A DNA stretch of 64,000 bases from Bugula neritina (taxonomy: Eukaryota > Bryozoa > Gymnolaemata > Cheilostomatida > Bugulidae): NCBI GenBank assembly GCA_964035545.1, contig OZ037765.1, positions 22,266,495 through 22,330,494 on the forward strand. Direction: 5' to 3'. This document shows positions 13,301 to 29,700 of the stretch, in pieces. The notes under the pieces are model-generated. The model worked only from the letters and a program-made list of their open reading frames with translations, did not search any database and was not told the origin of the DNA. The position numbers and the translations under genes are program-made. Numbering within the stretch: position 1 is the first letter of the stretch; each line of letters starts with the position of its first letter.

Positions 13301-16300
13301 AAGATTAGTGTTGTATTGTCAACACGTTTACATAACCCTATACTCTGATGTTTTAGGGCTGCGCCAATTCGGTTTCCTATAAACCTTCACCGGTAATTAA
13401 TATACAACTTTTCACATGTCTTAGAGATTTGTTCCCCCCTGTTAGGGTTATTGTCCGTATCTAATGTTTCCCTTGTTGACTGAATCTTAAAGTGTTCAGA
13501 ACTGAGATTGTTTCAATTAAGTGTTTTTATTCCCTTAGTTTTGTTTTCCCTTCTGGGATGTGATTTTAATGAGTGACAGTTTTCTGCTTGAAAATTCCCG
13601 AATTTAAAACATTTTGTGGCAAGTTTGACAGTTTTGTTAACACCTGTCTGATTCGTTTGGGTGACCCTTGTATGGCAGCATGGAGTCTACTAGTTGTCTG
13701 AATTTATCACACCAATCTCTCATAGCATAGAAATTTGTATTTTTTTAAAAATAATACTGTCTTGTTAACAAAATCCTATAATAAAAACTCACAAATGGTT
13801 GTTAGATTAGTTCTAATATGTGTAACAAAATAAAAAACTTATGATTTAGTCTCTAAAATTTATAGCTATATAGGTTGATTGACTTTTAAATTTGATTTTT
13901 GCATAATTTTAATTTTCCTAACTAATTATTACATTGTGTATGGCAATAAAACTTTATCATTGCTCTTGATTTATGTGAATTTATAGGTTTTATCTAGTGA
14001 GGTATTGGATTATAGCTGCAAACAATATCACAAAGTGATAGACTAATTAGGTTAAGAAGTAAACTGATCTTATAAATGGCAGTTGTGTTCTAAGAATCTA
14101 TACAAAAGTTTTTGTTGATGTTTTTCATTGTGAAACAACAGTGTGCAGAAATTGCGGGATTAAAATCTGTGTCCACATTGATATTTCCTAGAAAAGTATG
14201 GCAGTTTTTACTCAGGGCTGTTTTTAGCTAAACAGATACATTTTGCACACACATTATTGTTAATGTGAGTAATGTATTATTATACAAATTTGCCACTCGA
14301 TTCCTATTGGTTACACAATTTTGTTCAACCATTGAAGTCTAGACGAACCTTTATTTTATTATTGCTGTTTTTTAGTTTATTAATTTATTTTTTGTAAATA
14401 ATTTCATGATACTGAGGCCTCAACAGGTAGTCTTTTCAGTCTCATAAAGTTTTTTTAAAAAGATGAATACATAAATTAAATGCCTAAGTATAATACTTAT
14501 TTTTAGTCTCACATGAAAACAGCAGAGTCATAACAAAGTATGACATTAATAAGGCAAATTTATATGAATCTAAGATAATAATTCTTCTGGTTGTTAATTA
14601 AACATGTAAATCAAACCATACTATTTTCTAATATTTAGCTGATATATGTAAAATAAGTCTGCTACAGTTTAGTGAGATAGTTGTGGAAAATATATGTTTG
14701 AGATGTTGTTCTCAATGTATTAGAAGATTTAAAGGTTTATTAGTATAATTTATGTGCTCAGATAGAGACTATCCTGGTGGATGCTGAACATTGGAGAAAT
14801 GAATACGAAGAGCTGCTCAATATCAAACTTCAAGTATGGTCTTTATTTATTAGGATATTTTTTAACAATCATATTTTCTCAACTTTATTTGAAGTTTCAA
14901 TCTAACATGCTTGTCATTCTATCTATTAAATTGCTGTGTAGGATTTGAGTAAATATGTGTGGAGTAATTCTTTAGTGCAAGCAATAGAACATGATGTGAT
15001 GCTGTAGTACAACTACAATAGACTACAATATTTTTTGTGATAAGAGATATTGTTATGTCTAATATATCAACGTTTTCTAAAACAAGATTCTTGTGAAATG
15101 GTATTAAAATACGAAGAGAATGTTGCCGCACTGTTTGTTTAATTTCCCGAGTAATATTTCTTGTCAGATCCTGCTAGTTATATCTCACATTTACTAGAAT
15201 GAAGAGAAATGGAGACAGGAAAGAATGGATCTGAAGTCAACTCTGATAGAAGTAGAGAAGTCATACGATAGGCTGGTGCAGAGCAGATCCTGTGCCCATG
15301 ACAGCGAGTTTCTGTCTCGTCAGGAAAACACGCTTCAAGCTGTTCATGAGAAACTGGAGGCCAGTCTATCTGGCAAGGATAAGCATATAGAGAGATTGCA
15401 AACAGAGGTACCTGTAGTATATCGAGTGGCTGTTGGCAAAGGTGTTTATACGTGGAAGGGTGGAGGCGTAATGTTCACCGGCTATTGACTGTTGTAGATT
15501 TCAGATGTAAAGATAAAGTTAAGCACAGCGGAGAAAATGGTAGATGGGTACAAAAAGTCTAATGAAAACAAAAATTTGCTTATCCTAAACCTTAGGGAAC
15601 AGGTTTTAGAGTTGGAAAGAAAAGTGAGGTTTTATGTTTGTTTGTTATTAATGTTTTACTTTTTCAAGTTTCTTCCAAACCACTATCATCTATCAACAAA
15701 CAATAAATGAATTTGTATTGAAATTGTAGGTTTTCGATATGAAGATAAATTCATCTGCAGTTGATTCTAGTTCTAGTGAAGATTTGGAGTCGTCTGCAAC
15801 CAGTAGTGGAGATAGTGAGCAGGTGAATAATATGTTTATTGACTGACTGAGGGACTCAAGAGCTGTGCTCATTTACATTCCTAATACTTTAATAAATCTT
15901 TATGTTTCTGAACCGCACACACGAGCAAACACGGCTGTGTATATATTGCTATTTTACAGCCTGCTGCCGAGGTCAAGGGGTCATTAAAAGAGCCAATGAA
16001 AGGTCACAGTGAGCACGCAGATCTTACAGCTCAACTTAGTCAATGCCAGGCTCAGCTCACAAGTTTACAGGCTGTTCTGGTGGGTAGCCATTGGCAGGTC
16101 ATACTAAGAGAAGTTCAACTCACTTTGTGATGGCATTACTCGTACTGTTGTGCTTTCATGTTTTTTACATATTCAGTAATTGAAACTTTTTAGATAATCT
16201 TTGCATAACTATGTATAGTAGAAATTCGCAATTTTTAGGCTCAATATTTTAATTTAAGATAGTTGTCTTCTCGTTTAATGATGTGCTTTGTGAGTTTGTA

Positions 16301-19300
16301 AATACATCCCCGCAACTGAAAGTAAGAAATTTTCCATTTTCTCTAAGCCTGTTTCAAATTAATCATTTGCTAACCTTGTCTCGTTATTTGGATTTCTAGG
16401 AGAGTGAGGTAGTTGCAAGTGCTGAAGAGGACACAATTCCTAAACTGAATACGTTTACAGAAACCCAACATGAACAACGCATAGAGAAATTAAAGAAAGA
16501 AGTTTGTAATTTCAAGCTTTTTAATGTTTCCAGTAGAAAAAAAGAATTTGCTCATTTTATATGAATACTTGATGGTTAATAATTTTTTCTTCTAGATCCA
16601 CCAGTTGAAACAGGGAGCAAATAATGGATCTACAAGCAACATTACTGCTATACCTTGCATAACTTTTAACCTCTGTGATGAACTTCATGTGAATATAACA
16701 AGTGATCAGATTCTAAAACTATACGCAGCTGCTCAAGGCCAATATGCCAGTCTTCAAGAATTTCTTTCAGCTGAATGGAGCAAGATATTTGAGAGGTTAA
16801 CCAGCCATGAGTCACCTTCAGACGAGAGTTCTGAGTCGAAAACTAGCAAACGCAAGTGGCAGGATTATGTAGATAAAACTAAATCTACTGTACGAAGTTT
16901 CTGGATGGTTATGAATGAGACTTTGCGAGATGTCTCAGAAAATGTTGCGCCTCAGTTCAAAATGCGAGCCGACAAGTTACATAATAAATTGAATAAAAAG
17001 ATGCAGCATTTAAGTTCATATCTTGGTAACCGCTTAGATTCAATAAAGAAAAAGGTTTTTGGGAAACATCAAAACCCCTCAGAGAAGCATTCTAAAAAGG
17101 CAGAGGGCAGTGGTGGCCAGGCAGACACTACTGATCACCTTGGATCTGATGAGCAGAGAGAAGAACCTTTCAGCTTTGAAAAGAGGTTGGAGACTTTGAA
17201 AGAGAAGCTTCGTAATCTTGACAGTTGGAGGGTTGAGAAAATGAAAAGGTATTTATCAAAATTCAATTTAACAATTATATCTCGCTTTTATAAATAAAAC
17301 TCAGCTGTTACAGTCTGCTAATTTGTGTGTAGTCGAACATATTCATATATTTAAGTTCTCTATAATGAAGTTCACAGTCTTACCGAACCTACTAGTTTAG
17401 CTGTGGTGAAGCCGTTTGATGTTGCCAAGTTGTAGGTGCGATAAGGACAAAAGCCTTACGTAAAAAAAGTTACGAGTTGATATAACTTTTCAATTTAAAA
17501 GACCTTTAGTTAAATAATAATAACTTTGTAGAAGTTTTTCACTTTTGTCTAGCTTTTTTATTATAAAACACTCGATTGGTATTCTAGCTAGTAGATTTTA
17601 AAGTTTATGTTGATTGTTATTTTTGATACAGATATGAGCAAAAAGAAATCTATGAACACTTTGACGACTTTAGTGAAGATTACTCTTACATGTTCAGTAA
17701 CCCTGACCTGAATGCTCTGAGACAGTGGGTAGAGTGTCAGGAACTCTGGTGGAAGCAGAAGGCTAGGGGAGGTTTAGTTGGTAAGTAGTTTTAGTTTTTT
17801 GTTATTTTGTACAAATTTTTCAGCTTAGAATTTAAACACCAGGATCTGGGTAACTTCTGCAACTGGTTTTGTTAAAGGATATAATGACTTGTTAAGTTTT
17901 CTGCTCTGTGACTATTGCTATTAAATTAGACTTTAATATGTGTTTTCATCAGCAGTGATTCCTAATAATTTTCATTCATGAGGCATTCATTCAAATATAC
18001 AAAAAATGTAAGTTATTAAGTTACTTCCTCTGGAAAGTTTTATGCCTTTCACTTTTCCTCTCCCATCTCCAGTTTGCTCCCCCCCTCGTCTAAAGTTACC
18101 ATTTATTATGGAAGATGACAATGTATGATACTCGTGTGTTTTCTTATGCTCATAAAGTTTATCTAGTCTAAGCTATACACAGGAAATTCAAATAGTTGTA
18201 TACATAACAAGTACCAAGTCATTGGCGGCAATATACACCCGCACAGAGGTGTTTGGTTTTTAGTGCTTATAGTGCTTTCAACATGTGATTTTAAAATCAT
18301 CACTGGTTGCAGATCTAACGATGAATAGCAATGCATATTACAAATAAATACTGTTAGAATACTGAGAATTTTTTAAAATCCTTTGATTTATATCGATTAT
18401 AGGCGTAACATAAGTTTTGTTTTTTTTAGAGAGCTCATATTGGCAATATTCTTACCAGCTGAGTAGTAGTCCTATTAGGAAATTCACTGCTTAGCAGCCG
18501 TCATATGTTCTAGCATCTACACAGTGTATTGATCTTGCCTTGAAAGTCACGTTGTCCTATCTTACTGCTTACTTTAACACTTTGCGGGTGAACTACCTCA
18601 AGGATGTTAATTACATCACCATTTATTAATGTTTTTGTCTTATGCAAGGTTTGGTTATATCATAGCGGTTGGGGTAAATATTTTAGAAAAAGGCTTTCAG
18701 TTAATTGATTTTTCATGTAGCCAATCTGCCCGCTAAGTGTGACGAAGAGCTGTACTTGTGGCAGAAGAACCCCGCCAAGCTACCTGAAGACACTAAGCCA
18801 CCTGAAGACGATAAGCTACCTGAAGACACTAAGCCACCTGGAGACGCTATACCAGAGGAAGTCCCTGAAGACTCTGTACTAGCGGATAGTGGAAAAGAAG
18901 ATTATATACACGAGGATGGTTCATTAGATACTACATTAGATGATGGGGTAACATTTTCTTGGTTGGAGCTTTGTTACAGAAGTTGATAATTGAAACTAAT
19001 CACTATTACACCAATACTGAATCATAAATTTTTTGGATATGTATTTAAGGAAAAATGCTCTACTCAGTGCATTGACTTTTAGGATCATTTTATTTTTTTA
19101 AATATTTTTAAAATTATTTTCATACATGCTTTTTCGATTCACTGACCCAGCTCTCCTCAGGTTATGACGATTCAGAATGTCAGCTATAAGTAGCATGTAA
19201 TAGAATGAAGCAGTTATTCATATTATAGGTGGATGGAACATGGCAATATGGCCGAGCTTCAATGCGTGAATATTACAGAGATGAGCCAGATGATTGGTTC

Positions 19301-19357
19301 TGGCGTAGATCACATGATTACGAGAATGAAGGTGCAGAATACAAAGACGAACTGTAA
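7389..19357 (+). CDS. ccpg1: CCPG1/PBXIP1-like ER-phagy receptor ending in KDEL
   Basis: Sixteen coding exons, all in phase, giving 950 aa: 7389-7689, 8264-8405, 8812-8849, 11335-11457, 11854-12084, 12955-13091, 14762-14833, 15198-15407, 15498-15623, 15730-15822, 15960-16079, 16400-16501, 16596-17248, 17632-17780, 18721-18947, 19229-19357. The ATG at 7389 lies 8 nt after an acceptor (ctgcag), so there is a 5' noncoding exon. Residues 1-255 are acidic and disordered. They carry a possible LC3-interacting motif, SWNEV (W61), a second candidate, CEFVQV (F87), and two motifs like the FIP200-binding FIR of CCPG1: SDFICL (near 163) and ESDIVVN (near 221). One transmembrane helix lies at about 257-275. 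Residues 280-560 are coiled-coil-like. The lumenal end is rich in W, D and E, has a PEDTKPPED repeat, and finishes WFWRRSHDY...YKDEL. Vertebrate CCPG1 is a type II ER membrane protein that recruits the autophagy machinery. The invertebrate gene may predate the CCPG1/PBXIP1 split. Confidence 0.8.
9316..10301. repeat. Candidate MITE rich in AGATCGATCT palindromes, in intron 3 of the CCPG1-like gene
   Basis: The left end reads GGGCTTTCCATGTATTGATC and the right end, on the other strand, reads CCCTTCCATGAACATCGATC, so the ends are similar inverted repeats. TTTA stands beside each end and may be a target duplication. AGATCGATCT and close variants cluster at about 9345-9405 and 9930-10040, often next to TTTCCATG. 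No coding capacity is recognised. Boundaries are approximate; it could be two elements side by side. Confidence 0.45.
18770..18850 (+). repeat. Short tandem repeat coding PEDTKPPEDDKL units
   Basis: Within the fifteenth coding exon of the CCPG1-like gene. The units KLPEDTKPPED and KLPEDTKPPGD repeat with small changes at protein and DNA level, in a Pro/Glu/Asp-rich lumenal segment. Confidence 0.6.
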
Positions 19358-21880
19358 ATCATTTGTCCTTGAACACTTGACTTTGGGTGTGTTGAACCCG
19401 TTAGTGGGAGGGGGGGGGTCAACTTCTCACTACACTTGAGTGAAAGGAGCTAACTTTCTTTAACTGGAGCTATTTTTTGTCACATAAGAATTGTGCTTTC
19501 ATTGGTTCCCTCAATATTCTTATCACTCTTGCATCATTTCATTTACTGGTAGCAACTTCTTGCTTGCTTTATGTTGTCAAAGTGTAGTGTTTATTGAGTG
19601 TGTCTTCATTTTGGATGCCTCTAACTTTATATTCCTCTGTTGTTAGACTTTGATTGCTCTTACAGTTGTCTAGTCTCTGTGACAGATTTACAGATATTTA
19701 CCTCAATATTTGTGCAGGTATAAATACTAGTGCATATTGTGTCCATCTGAAAGCAACAGCGACATAATATTCTGTGTTTATTTCATGTGTCTGATTTTTT
19801 CTATGTTAGAAGTCATTCTAAGTGAACTTTACATTGTAAGGCTTGCAACTTGGGCTGGTGTAGATAACGACATTGCTGTTATGCACAACTATTGGCACAT
19901 AGTTGCTGTAGAAACTGTGATTGAGCTTAACGCTAGTTTTCTTGTTCCTTTCAGATGCTCATATGTATGTACTAGTAGACGTTAAATACGATACACTCAA
20001 CAATATATTATTTTTATCTCTGAATAAGTTTCTAATTTTCAAGAAGAACATTAAAAGTAATAATTAGGTTCAGCTGCTAAAAGGTTTACAAATACGTAAA
20101 CCTAACATGAATAATTTTAACAGCTCTTGACTAATAAAATATAAATATATTTTCTCACTCCTTCCATGGACCTAAATTATTACATTAACTTAATAAGGTG
20201 TATAAGTATTGTGTTTAGAATGTTACTTTGGCTGTAAAACAGTTATTCAGTTTGGTTAACTGATAATAAAAGTTTTTACATTTAGTTTTTATAATCTGTA
20301 TTATCTTATCTGGGTGTTGAAAACCAAAATGTATTATTTTATACATAATCACTGTATATTTTCTTTTGTGTAACAATAAAACATGTTTGACCTGTAAAAT
20401 AAGGATTGGTGTTACAGTATGCTTCTCTCTAAAATGACAAAAAGTATCTGTTCTTATAAAAGCAGATAAATCTTTGTGAACTGTAGGTGTTGTTTGCATA
20501 GTAATTGCATCTTTTCAGTAAGATATTTTCTCTAGAGAAATGCTGCCGCTATATTTCAACATAGCAGCAATTTTCATACTCTGCAACATCTCTGGAGAAC
20601 ACATGAACAAATAAAGGTTATAGCCTTTTCTTATAAAGTGACAATGGTGTTTCACTATCAGTCGTAGCAATAGCCTTTGATGTTAAACAAAGACCCAAAG
20701 GTAAACAGGCTGTCCCCAATGAAATTTTGACTAAATCAGATTACATTGAACTGCAAGCAGATAATGTTGATACTCCGTTTACTAACGGGAGTATCTATTT
20801 ACTTTTTAAGTCTTGGCTGTTAAGAAGTGTGTAAAGCGATGGCCTTCTTTGCTTTATTCATCTCATTTATCCTTTAGAGGATGCTTTTATCTGTTTATCT
20901 TTTGTATAGAATTATCTAATTCAATCATGTGTTCTAGTTTCTACTCTAAATAGCAGATAATAACAAGACTTTGTTTGAAATGTGGACAGCTAATTATTGC
21001 AGAATGGAAGACAATTGGCCAATCAAAACTGTGATCTGAAAGTGATGATTAAATATTTTTTAAAAATATTGCTTTTCAACTTTTACATACACCATGTATA
21101 TAGCATCTATATAATTGCAATATTTAAAAAAAGCATAAACCTTGTAAAAAAGTGAATTATTATAGAACCCTTCGTTCCACAGGCATTTAAATGTTTATAA
21201 ATATTCTATTCAAAAATAGTTGTAGTTAGTATACAAACAACAAATCAAAATTACTTTAAAATGGATCTGTTCAATTTCATATGCTATTGCAAAATATTGT
21301 TATAATCCAAATAAATTCAAACTTGACTGATTCAATGATAAAATCAATCGAATTTATAGAGCAATTTTAGCAGATAAATAAGTTGCAAGTAATTCAGAAA
21401 CAAGTTGGAGGAAAAAAGACCGATGGTGTATTACTGAGTCTTTGTCAAAAGAGTCAAAGGCTTAGAGCTACTAATTTTGCTGTAATGTACTAATAAGATA
21501 AGACCATGTTCTTTTCAAATCCAGATGCATATAAATGTTGCATAGTATTAGCAATATATGGAAATACATTTTTAACATCCCTTTACAATACATTGCACTG
21601 TTATTAAGTTTATAGAGGTCAAAGCCAGTAATATTTGTATGTTTTGTTAGCAAAAGTTAACAGCTTTTTGTTTCTTAATCAAAACCAGCTGGTAATAACA
21701 AGGAGAAGGTGAGTACAGCGCGTTGAGTTCGACTTGGACGCATGCCCGCCCTGTAGCACTTACCAGCTACTCTTCTGCTAAAAACCTTTGTGCGTTACTT
21801 CAAACCGATAATTGCTCTCTGATTGGCTAATACTTATATAGCAACCTCTCACCAATATATATGAAATACAACCAACTTTT
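19358..21880. other. 3' UTR of the CCPG1-like gene and spacer before fezf
   Basis: No further coding exon recognised. AATAAA occurs at 20133-20138, about 780 nt past the stop, and is a candidate poly(A) signal. The rest is AT-rich spacer. The open frames at 19737-19985 and 20215-20499 show no domain. Confidence 0.45.
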
Positions 21881-21889
21881 TATATAAAA
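21881..21889 (+). promoter_or_regulatory. TATA box of fezf
   Basis: TATATAAAA lies about 520 bp upstream of the fezf ATG. A good splice donor (GTAAGT) follows at 21980 and an acceptor (ctttctag) sits just before the ATG at 22397-22398. This fits a promoter with a short 5' noncoding exon of roughly 21911-21979; the exact start site is inferred. Confidence 0.45.
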
Positions 21890-22282
21890 AGGATTGCTCC
21901 TTGCCAGATGCAGCAAAACCCTTATTGCAGCGGCAGCGAATTATTGGTGAAGCAACCGCATAAATAAAGCTGATTATTTGTAAGTTTGTAAAATATTAGT
22001 TATCATAATTAAAATAAACTATCAAATGCTGCTACATGGCTACTTTTACTTTAGCTTTTAGCTTAACAAAAATGTCTTATGTATGCTTGATTTTTCCAAT
22101 ATAAAGATATTTTAACGCTGTATATTACGCTGTTGAAAAAAGCTGTTTTTATTCATTTTATCAATAAGTTTAACTAGAAAGCAGATGATATAAGGTGTCA
22201 CCTAAAACCAAGTGATGATTCGACCCATTATTGCACTAATAGCAAAGCTAGTGGAGATGCAGAAGAAATTTTTTTATTTTAG

Positions 22283-24214
<1,932 letters not shown>

Positions 24215-26703
24215 CTTATATTATATTTTAGTAAATGGGTAGCTCAGATAACATTTGGTGTTTTTAACTTTTGTAATTATTTTTTAAATGCAAATTCTCA
24301 TTTAATAAATAGGTTTAATATTTTTTGCAGGTGATTTATAATTTGGAAATTGTTAAATAGTTCATTTTAATTAATTAGGCAAGTATAAAGTAGTTGTTTG
24401 GGGAAGAAATAGGTTTTCACTGTATATATGTGCACTGTATGTGTAACTGACAGTTTCTCATTAGTTTCTACTTTATTATTGAAGACAGAGGATAAACAAT
24501 ACCCTGACTGCTACATCAGAATAGCAGACCTCGTGTCTCAATCCTGTATTCTAACACTTAGTTTATCTTCACATTTAAACAAGGGAACAAAGGTTGCTCA
24601 TTTCTAATTTGACAATAGCAACTGATTTAGAAAACATTATTTGTTAAGAATGCTATTGTTATGGTACATTGAAATAGATGACTTATAATATATAACTACT
24701 TCTGTTTACACAACTTTCTATAGTTTTGTTAGATATAAATTAGCTGCATATTAAAACAAAAGCCTTATTAAATGATCAAAATCTGTGGCATTGTGTTAGA
24801 TGAATCTCAGTATCACAATGGAAATGTGTGTCAATCCTTATTATTACAATTATCATCCTACATTCTTGCAGATCAAGTTACAACTTTTTTTCTTATAAAT
24901 AAATACATTTAGAATGCAAGACTTTGAAGGGCAAAAAATTGCATACGACAATGTGAATGCAGCTCACGATTCTAAACCAGGTTATGCAAGCAATTTATGG
25001 AAGAGTGATTATTAATTCAAGCTTTGCTTTCATATTTTCAGTTGCATTGTACAATAAATCATTTTATTAAAAAGTTCATAGCCCTTTTAAAATAACATTT
25101 GCAGTTTGCAGTGAAGCTTAATTAATTCACAGCTCTCACTTATTAGCTAAGTATAGACAGTTGTGTATGTAGTGAGAAAATTTATTCCAAAAAGATTTTA
25201 GAATGTTAAACTTCAATTTCAACTCTTGCTTATTGTCATTATCACCAATACCAAACTTGCATATTATATATGATATATTGCAATTATTATTAAAGTATGG
25301 AAAGTAGAACAGTCACGTAAGCACTTCTAATGAACACACTTGGCAAGCTGCAACAAAAATAAGTTTAAATATAAAATGCACTACTTTTAACAAGTAATAT
25401 ATATCTCTTCCGCAATGAAACCAGCAGCACAAAAACTGAACAACTTACATGTTGGTGACTGGGATTACTATAATGTTGACTAAAATAATGGTCCAACATT
25501 TATATTCCCCTTAATAGGCTACTAGTTACCTGCCAAACTATTTAACAAATATTATAGTGCTTGTTTTAACTAATAGGTGGAGTTTATATAACACCATAGC
25601 TATTTCAACATACAGGGCAAAAAGATACTGCATTCAACATTTACAAAGCAATTTTTTTATAAAATAAGCTATTCACTAATTATGTAACATGAAAATTTTG
25701 TAATTTTGCAGATAAAAAACATCTTAGTTTAAATCTGTATTTTTTTAACAACACTTTGTCCAATTTCCGATGTGTACGTGAGGATTTGTAAACTATTTGT
25801 AAACTAATGATTAAACGAAAATGATTAAAATAAAGAAAAACTATGTTATTTTCAGCATGACGCAAGCAAATCTCAGTCAAACACCGTGGTGACATTTTAT
25901 TTCATACAATGTATGAAAGTCTGCACATACATAGTGTACAAAGAAACGTATCAATTATAGAGAGAATGCGAAGGCAAAATATTATTATTCTCTAATATCT
26001 TCCTTAAATACCATTCGCAGTGTGAATAATTACAGACATTATACCAAGGAGAATGATAGTGACTGCGCACAGGCGGTAATCAAGTGCAGCTGAATCAATT
26101 TCAGGTATTTGTGAGTCAAAACTAGTAGCAGCAGTAAAGTGATTATTAGCAAGGTGTTCATATTTGTTTACTAAAGATGTCGTGACTGTAAAGATGATTT
26201 ACAAGCATTTCCGTCTTAGCATGCATACCATCATTGTGCTCTTTGTTATTATGTAAAGATGCATTTCAACCAACCACCTATTATTAAGTAAAGAGATATC
26301 AAAAGAGTTCAAATATATTTACTCAACTGGAAAATTATTGTAAATTTGTCACATCAACAAATAATATTTTATTCATAAAATGTGCAAAATGTTAGAATTC
26401 ATCATTTTAGAATTTAGATTAACGGGCTTACATAGACTATTTACCATTTATGGAATTGCTGGAGTTTTTCAAATTATATATTGTATGTTTAGTTTCGTAG
26501 TTACCGTTTCAATACTAAAGACACCAAGGAAGAAAATACACTACTAAATGCCTACCAAACATAACCCAGAGACTCAAATTTAAAACACTTATCTATAATT
26601 ATTTTAGTAAAACATTTTATTAAGATATAATAACTTATTTACAGAAGATACATTTTTATATGAAAAAATAATGAATGTCATAAGTTGAGGAGTCTTCAAA
26701 CAG
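24215..26703. other. Spacer between convergent fezf and smndc1
   Basis: Holds both 3' ends: AATAAA at 24304-24309 for fezf on the plus strand, and TTTATT at 26616-26621 (AATAAA on minus) for smndc1, about 85 nt past its stop. I see no coding exon in the remaining 2.3 kb. Confidence 0.5.
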
Positions 26704-29700
26704 TTACATTCCCTTATGATATTTGGGAACAGAATGCTGACTGGTCATTGGTTTACCACTTATTCCACAAGTTCCAACTCCAACTTTGCCTTTCACATGC
26801 TCTGAAGTTGCAAATATACTCTTTTTCATTGGACGGCCCTTGGAGGTCTTAGAGAATAACTAAAAGTAAAACAAATGTTTGATGACTCATACAAACAATA
26901 AAATTTGATTGGCAGGAAAAATGGCAAGTAAGCTATTATTCAGCAGATAGGAAACCATTTATAAAAATACACTTTTAATGAATTAAAAATACAACACAGT
27001 CAGTCAATACCTTTGTATTAAAATTTTGCCATTTATTTTTCTCCTTTTCACGCTGTTCTTCTAATTCTTTTAGTCTTTGCTTCTTTTTCAAATTTTTAGC
27101 CTTTTTATATTCCCTTTCGGCTGCTGCCTTATCTCGTCTGCAAACATTTAAACAACCACTTACTTTCAACCCTTCAGTACATCAATCACATGGAATCAGT
27201 CAGGAGGCAATTGAGATTTAAACGGAAAGCAAGGATTTGCTGATAGAATACTATGATTAGAAGCAATTATAATAGATGATATGATGACAAGACTAAGAGG
27301 TAAGACTGGAGACTGAAGAACTGGTGGGAGGACTAAGAATGTCTGACAGAGCTCACTCTGATTCAAGGAGTGGCTGCCTCACCTGCGTCTATCATGTACA
27401 TTGGCTCACACCTCAGTCGGCAGTAAATGAAACAACGTTTCATTGCCATCGTTGTAAAGTGGACAATACAGTCTAAAATATTCACTAAACACATTTCACC
27501 ATATTCCTTATGTAGTGTTAAAAAAATGCTGATGTTGACTCCGGATGTAAAAATTTAGTCTGACACTCCATGGTTAACCAAAGAGTCAAATATTTACTAG
27601 AACTTACCAACGACAGCTAAACATATGCTGTCATTGCCAAGACTAGAGCTTCTAACGATGATTAGCAGGCATTATGAAGATTCATTTTATCTTAATACCA
27701 ATTTTGTTTATTTTCAATCATATTTTTAATATTTGTATTATTATTTCTGTCAGCAATTGAGTAAGATTTGTTGGTTATATATTAGTTGGAGGTGCTTTAT
27801 AGAGTTCAACATCAGCAGTTTAAAAAGTAAAAATCTTGGTATTAGAAATATAATAAACAGACACTAACTTGTTTCTGGTTTCTTTAGCACGGGCTGGATC
27901 ATATGGCTGTAAGCTGCTAACCTAAAAGAGGTAAGCAATTTCAAATGTTATATAACCTTATCAACACATTCATACATATATACATTAAAGGATTGCTCTA
28001 TCTTGTCTAATAAATGGCCATTTAGGTCAAACACATATAATATTGTGTTTTTCTAAGCATGCATTGACAAAAAGCATTTGACCAAAGGTAGAAAAAGTTA
28101 GTTGAAGTTGAGGGTGTAGATTGGTAACAGCCAAAACGCCGATTTTGAAATGAGCTGGGAAGTGTGACGTAACAGCGCCAGCATTTCTGCTGGTCACGTG
28201 ACTATACAAATGAATAACTATAGAAATATGACTGTGAGATGTAATTTTTTAGCTTGCAATTTGTATATTTATAGAAGTGCAAATGTGAATTATTTCAATC
28301 TATAGTTTTTTGACATTTTAAATAACATGTATGTGAAAACATTAGGCTATATTTTGCTTGTAAACATTAGAAAAAAGCCTTGCAAAAGCATGCATTCTTT
28401 AGGATGAATGCTTGCGATCGATCTAAACTAAGTCAGATCGTGCAATATTACGGGCACACCAAAGCTGACCTATATAGCGCACTGTAACTGCTTGAGCGTA
28501 ATTGGTTGATGTTGTGCCCAGCAACCTTGAATACTAGCGTTATAGTTAGCACGTGCAGCATAGTTACTGGCGTTCACACGTCACGTATTAGGCTATTCTT
28601 TTTCATGGCTGAAAATTTTACCTCCCTCAAAATTGGAATTTTGAAAAGCTGTTTTCTAGGCATATATCCCTTTGCAAAGTCACAATTGTTTGCATACACA
28701 TTAGATTATAGTTTATAATTATAATGTGATTGTAATAAACTAAGATAGAGCAATCCTTTAAAGACATTAATTAGCAAGTGGAGATTGGCCAACTAAAATT
28801 AAAAGTTAAACTTGAACCGGCATGAACAACATTAAAAGAGAGCAAGTACACGAATCTGATGCTTCTAACGAACCTGTGTTACTTCTGATTGATTGTAACC
28901 TTCAAAGTTGACACTGCAAGTACCGTCTTCAAGAATTTCATCCACCGTGCACGGGTAATACCTTGAAACAAGAAACTCTACGATCATGACTTGAAACTCA
29001 GTATTTAAGAACTATTAATATGTAGACAGAGAGAGAGAGAGAGAGAGCTAACAGAACATAATATTCACAATATTGAGTTGAAACTACAAGAAAAAAAATG
29101 CATAATCAACTCACTGCCCATCATTAGACCAAATAGCCATACACTTGTCTCCAGAAGACCATTTCCTTTCAGTCTGTGCACCACTTGCAGCAGAACTCCC
29201 TGCAGTAGCTGCCTGCTGTGTTTCAGTGGCAGGTGCGTTCTGTCTGATGAGCTCCTCCGTCAGCTCAATAACTTCCTACCACACATTACACTCTACGCTA
29301 GGTAAGCTAAATATACACTTAGGGAACAAAAGCAATTTGATGCACACTTTGTAATTAATCTGCTGTGCTTTGTGAAAACAGTTTACATTTAGACGCCAAC
29401 TAAAACACTTGCACTTCTATATTATATTATTTGTAGCTTTTTACCAGAAATAAGTGAAACCTATGGTAGCGTATAGACAGCTATAATATGGGTAATAAAA
29501 GTGTAAAGAGTGCGAAAGAGGTAAAACACCTTGCATTCGCCACAAGGCTCACCCCAGAGTTTAGAGGAAATCATTACAGTAAACAGCTGTAGAAAAACTT
29601 ACTGCTAAATCTGTTTTTAACTTAGTGAGTTCTTCATTTTCTGGATCAACAGTTAGCGCAGCATCAACCTATAACAGATATAACAAATGTTAGTTACTAA

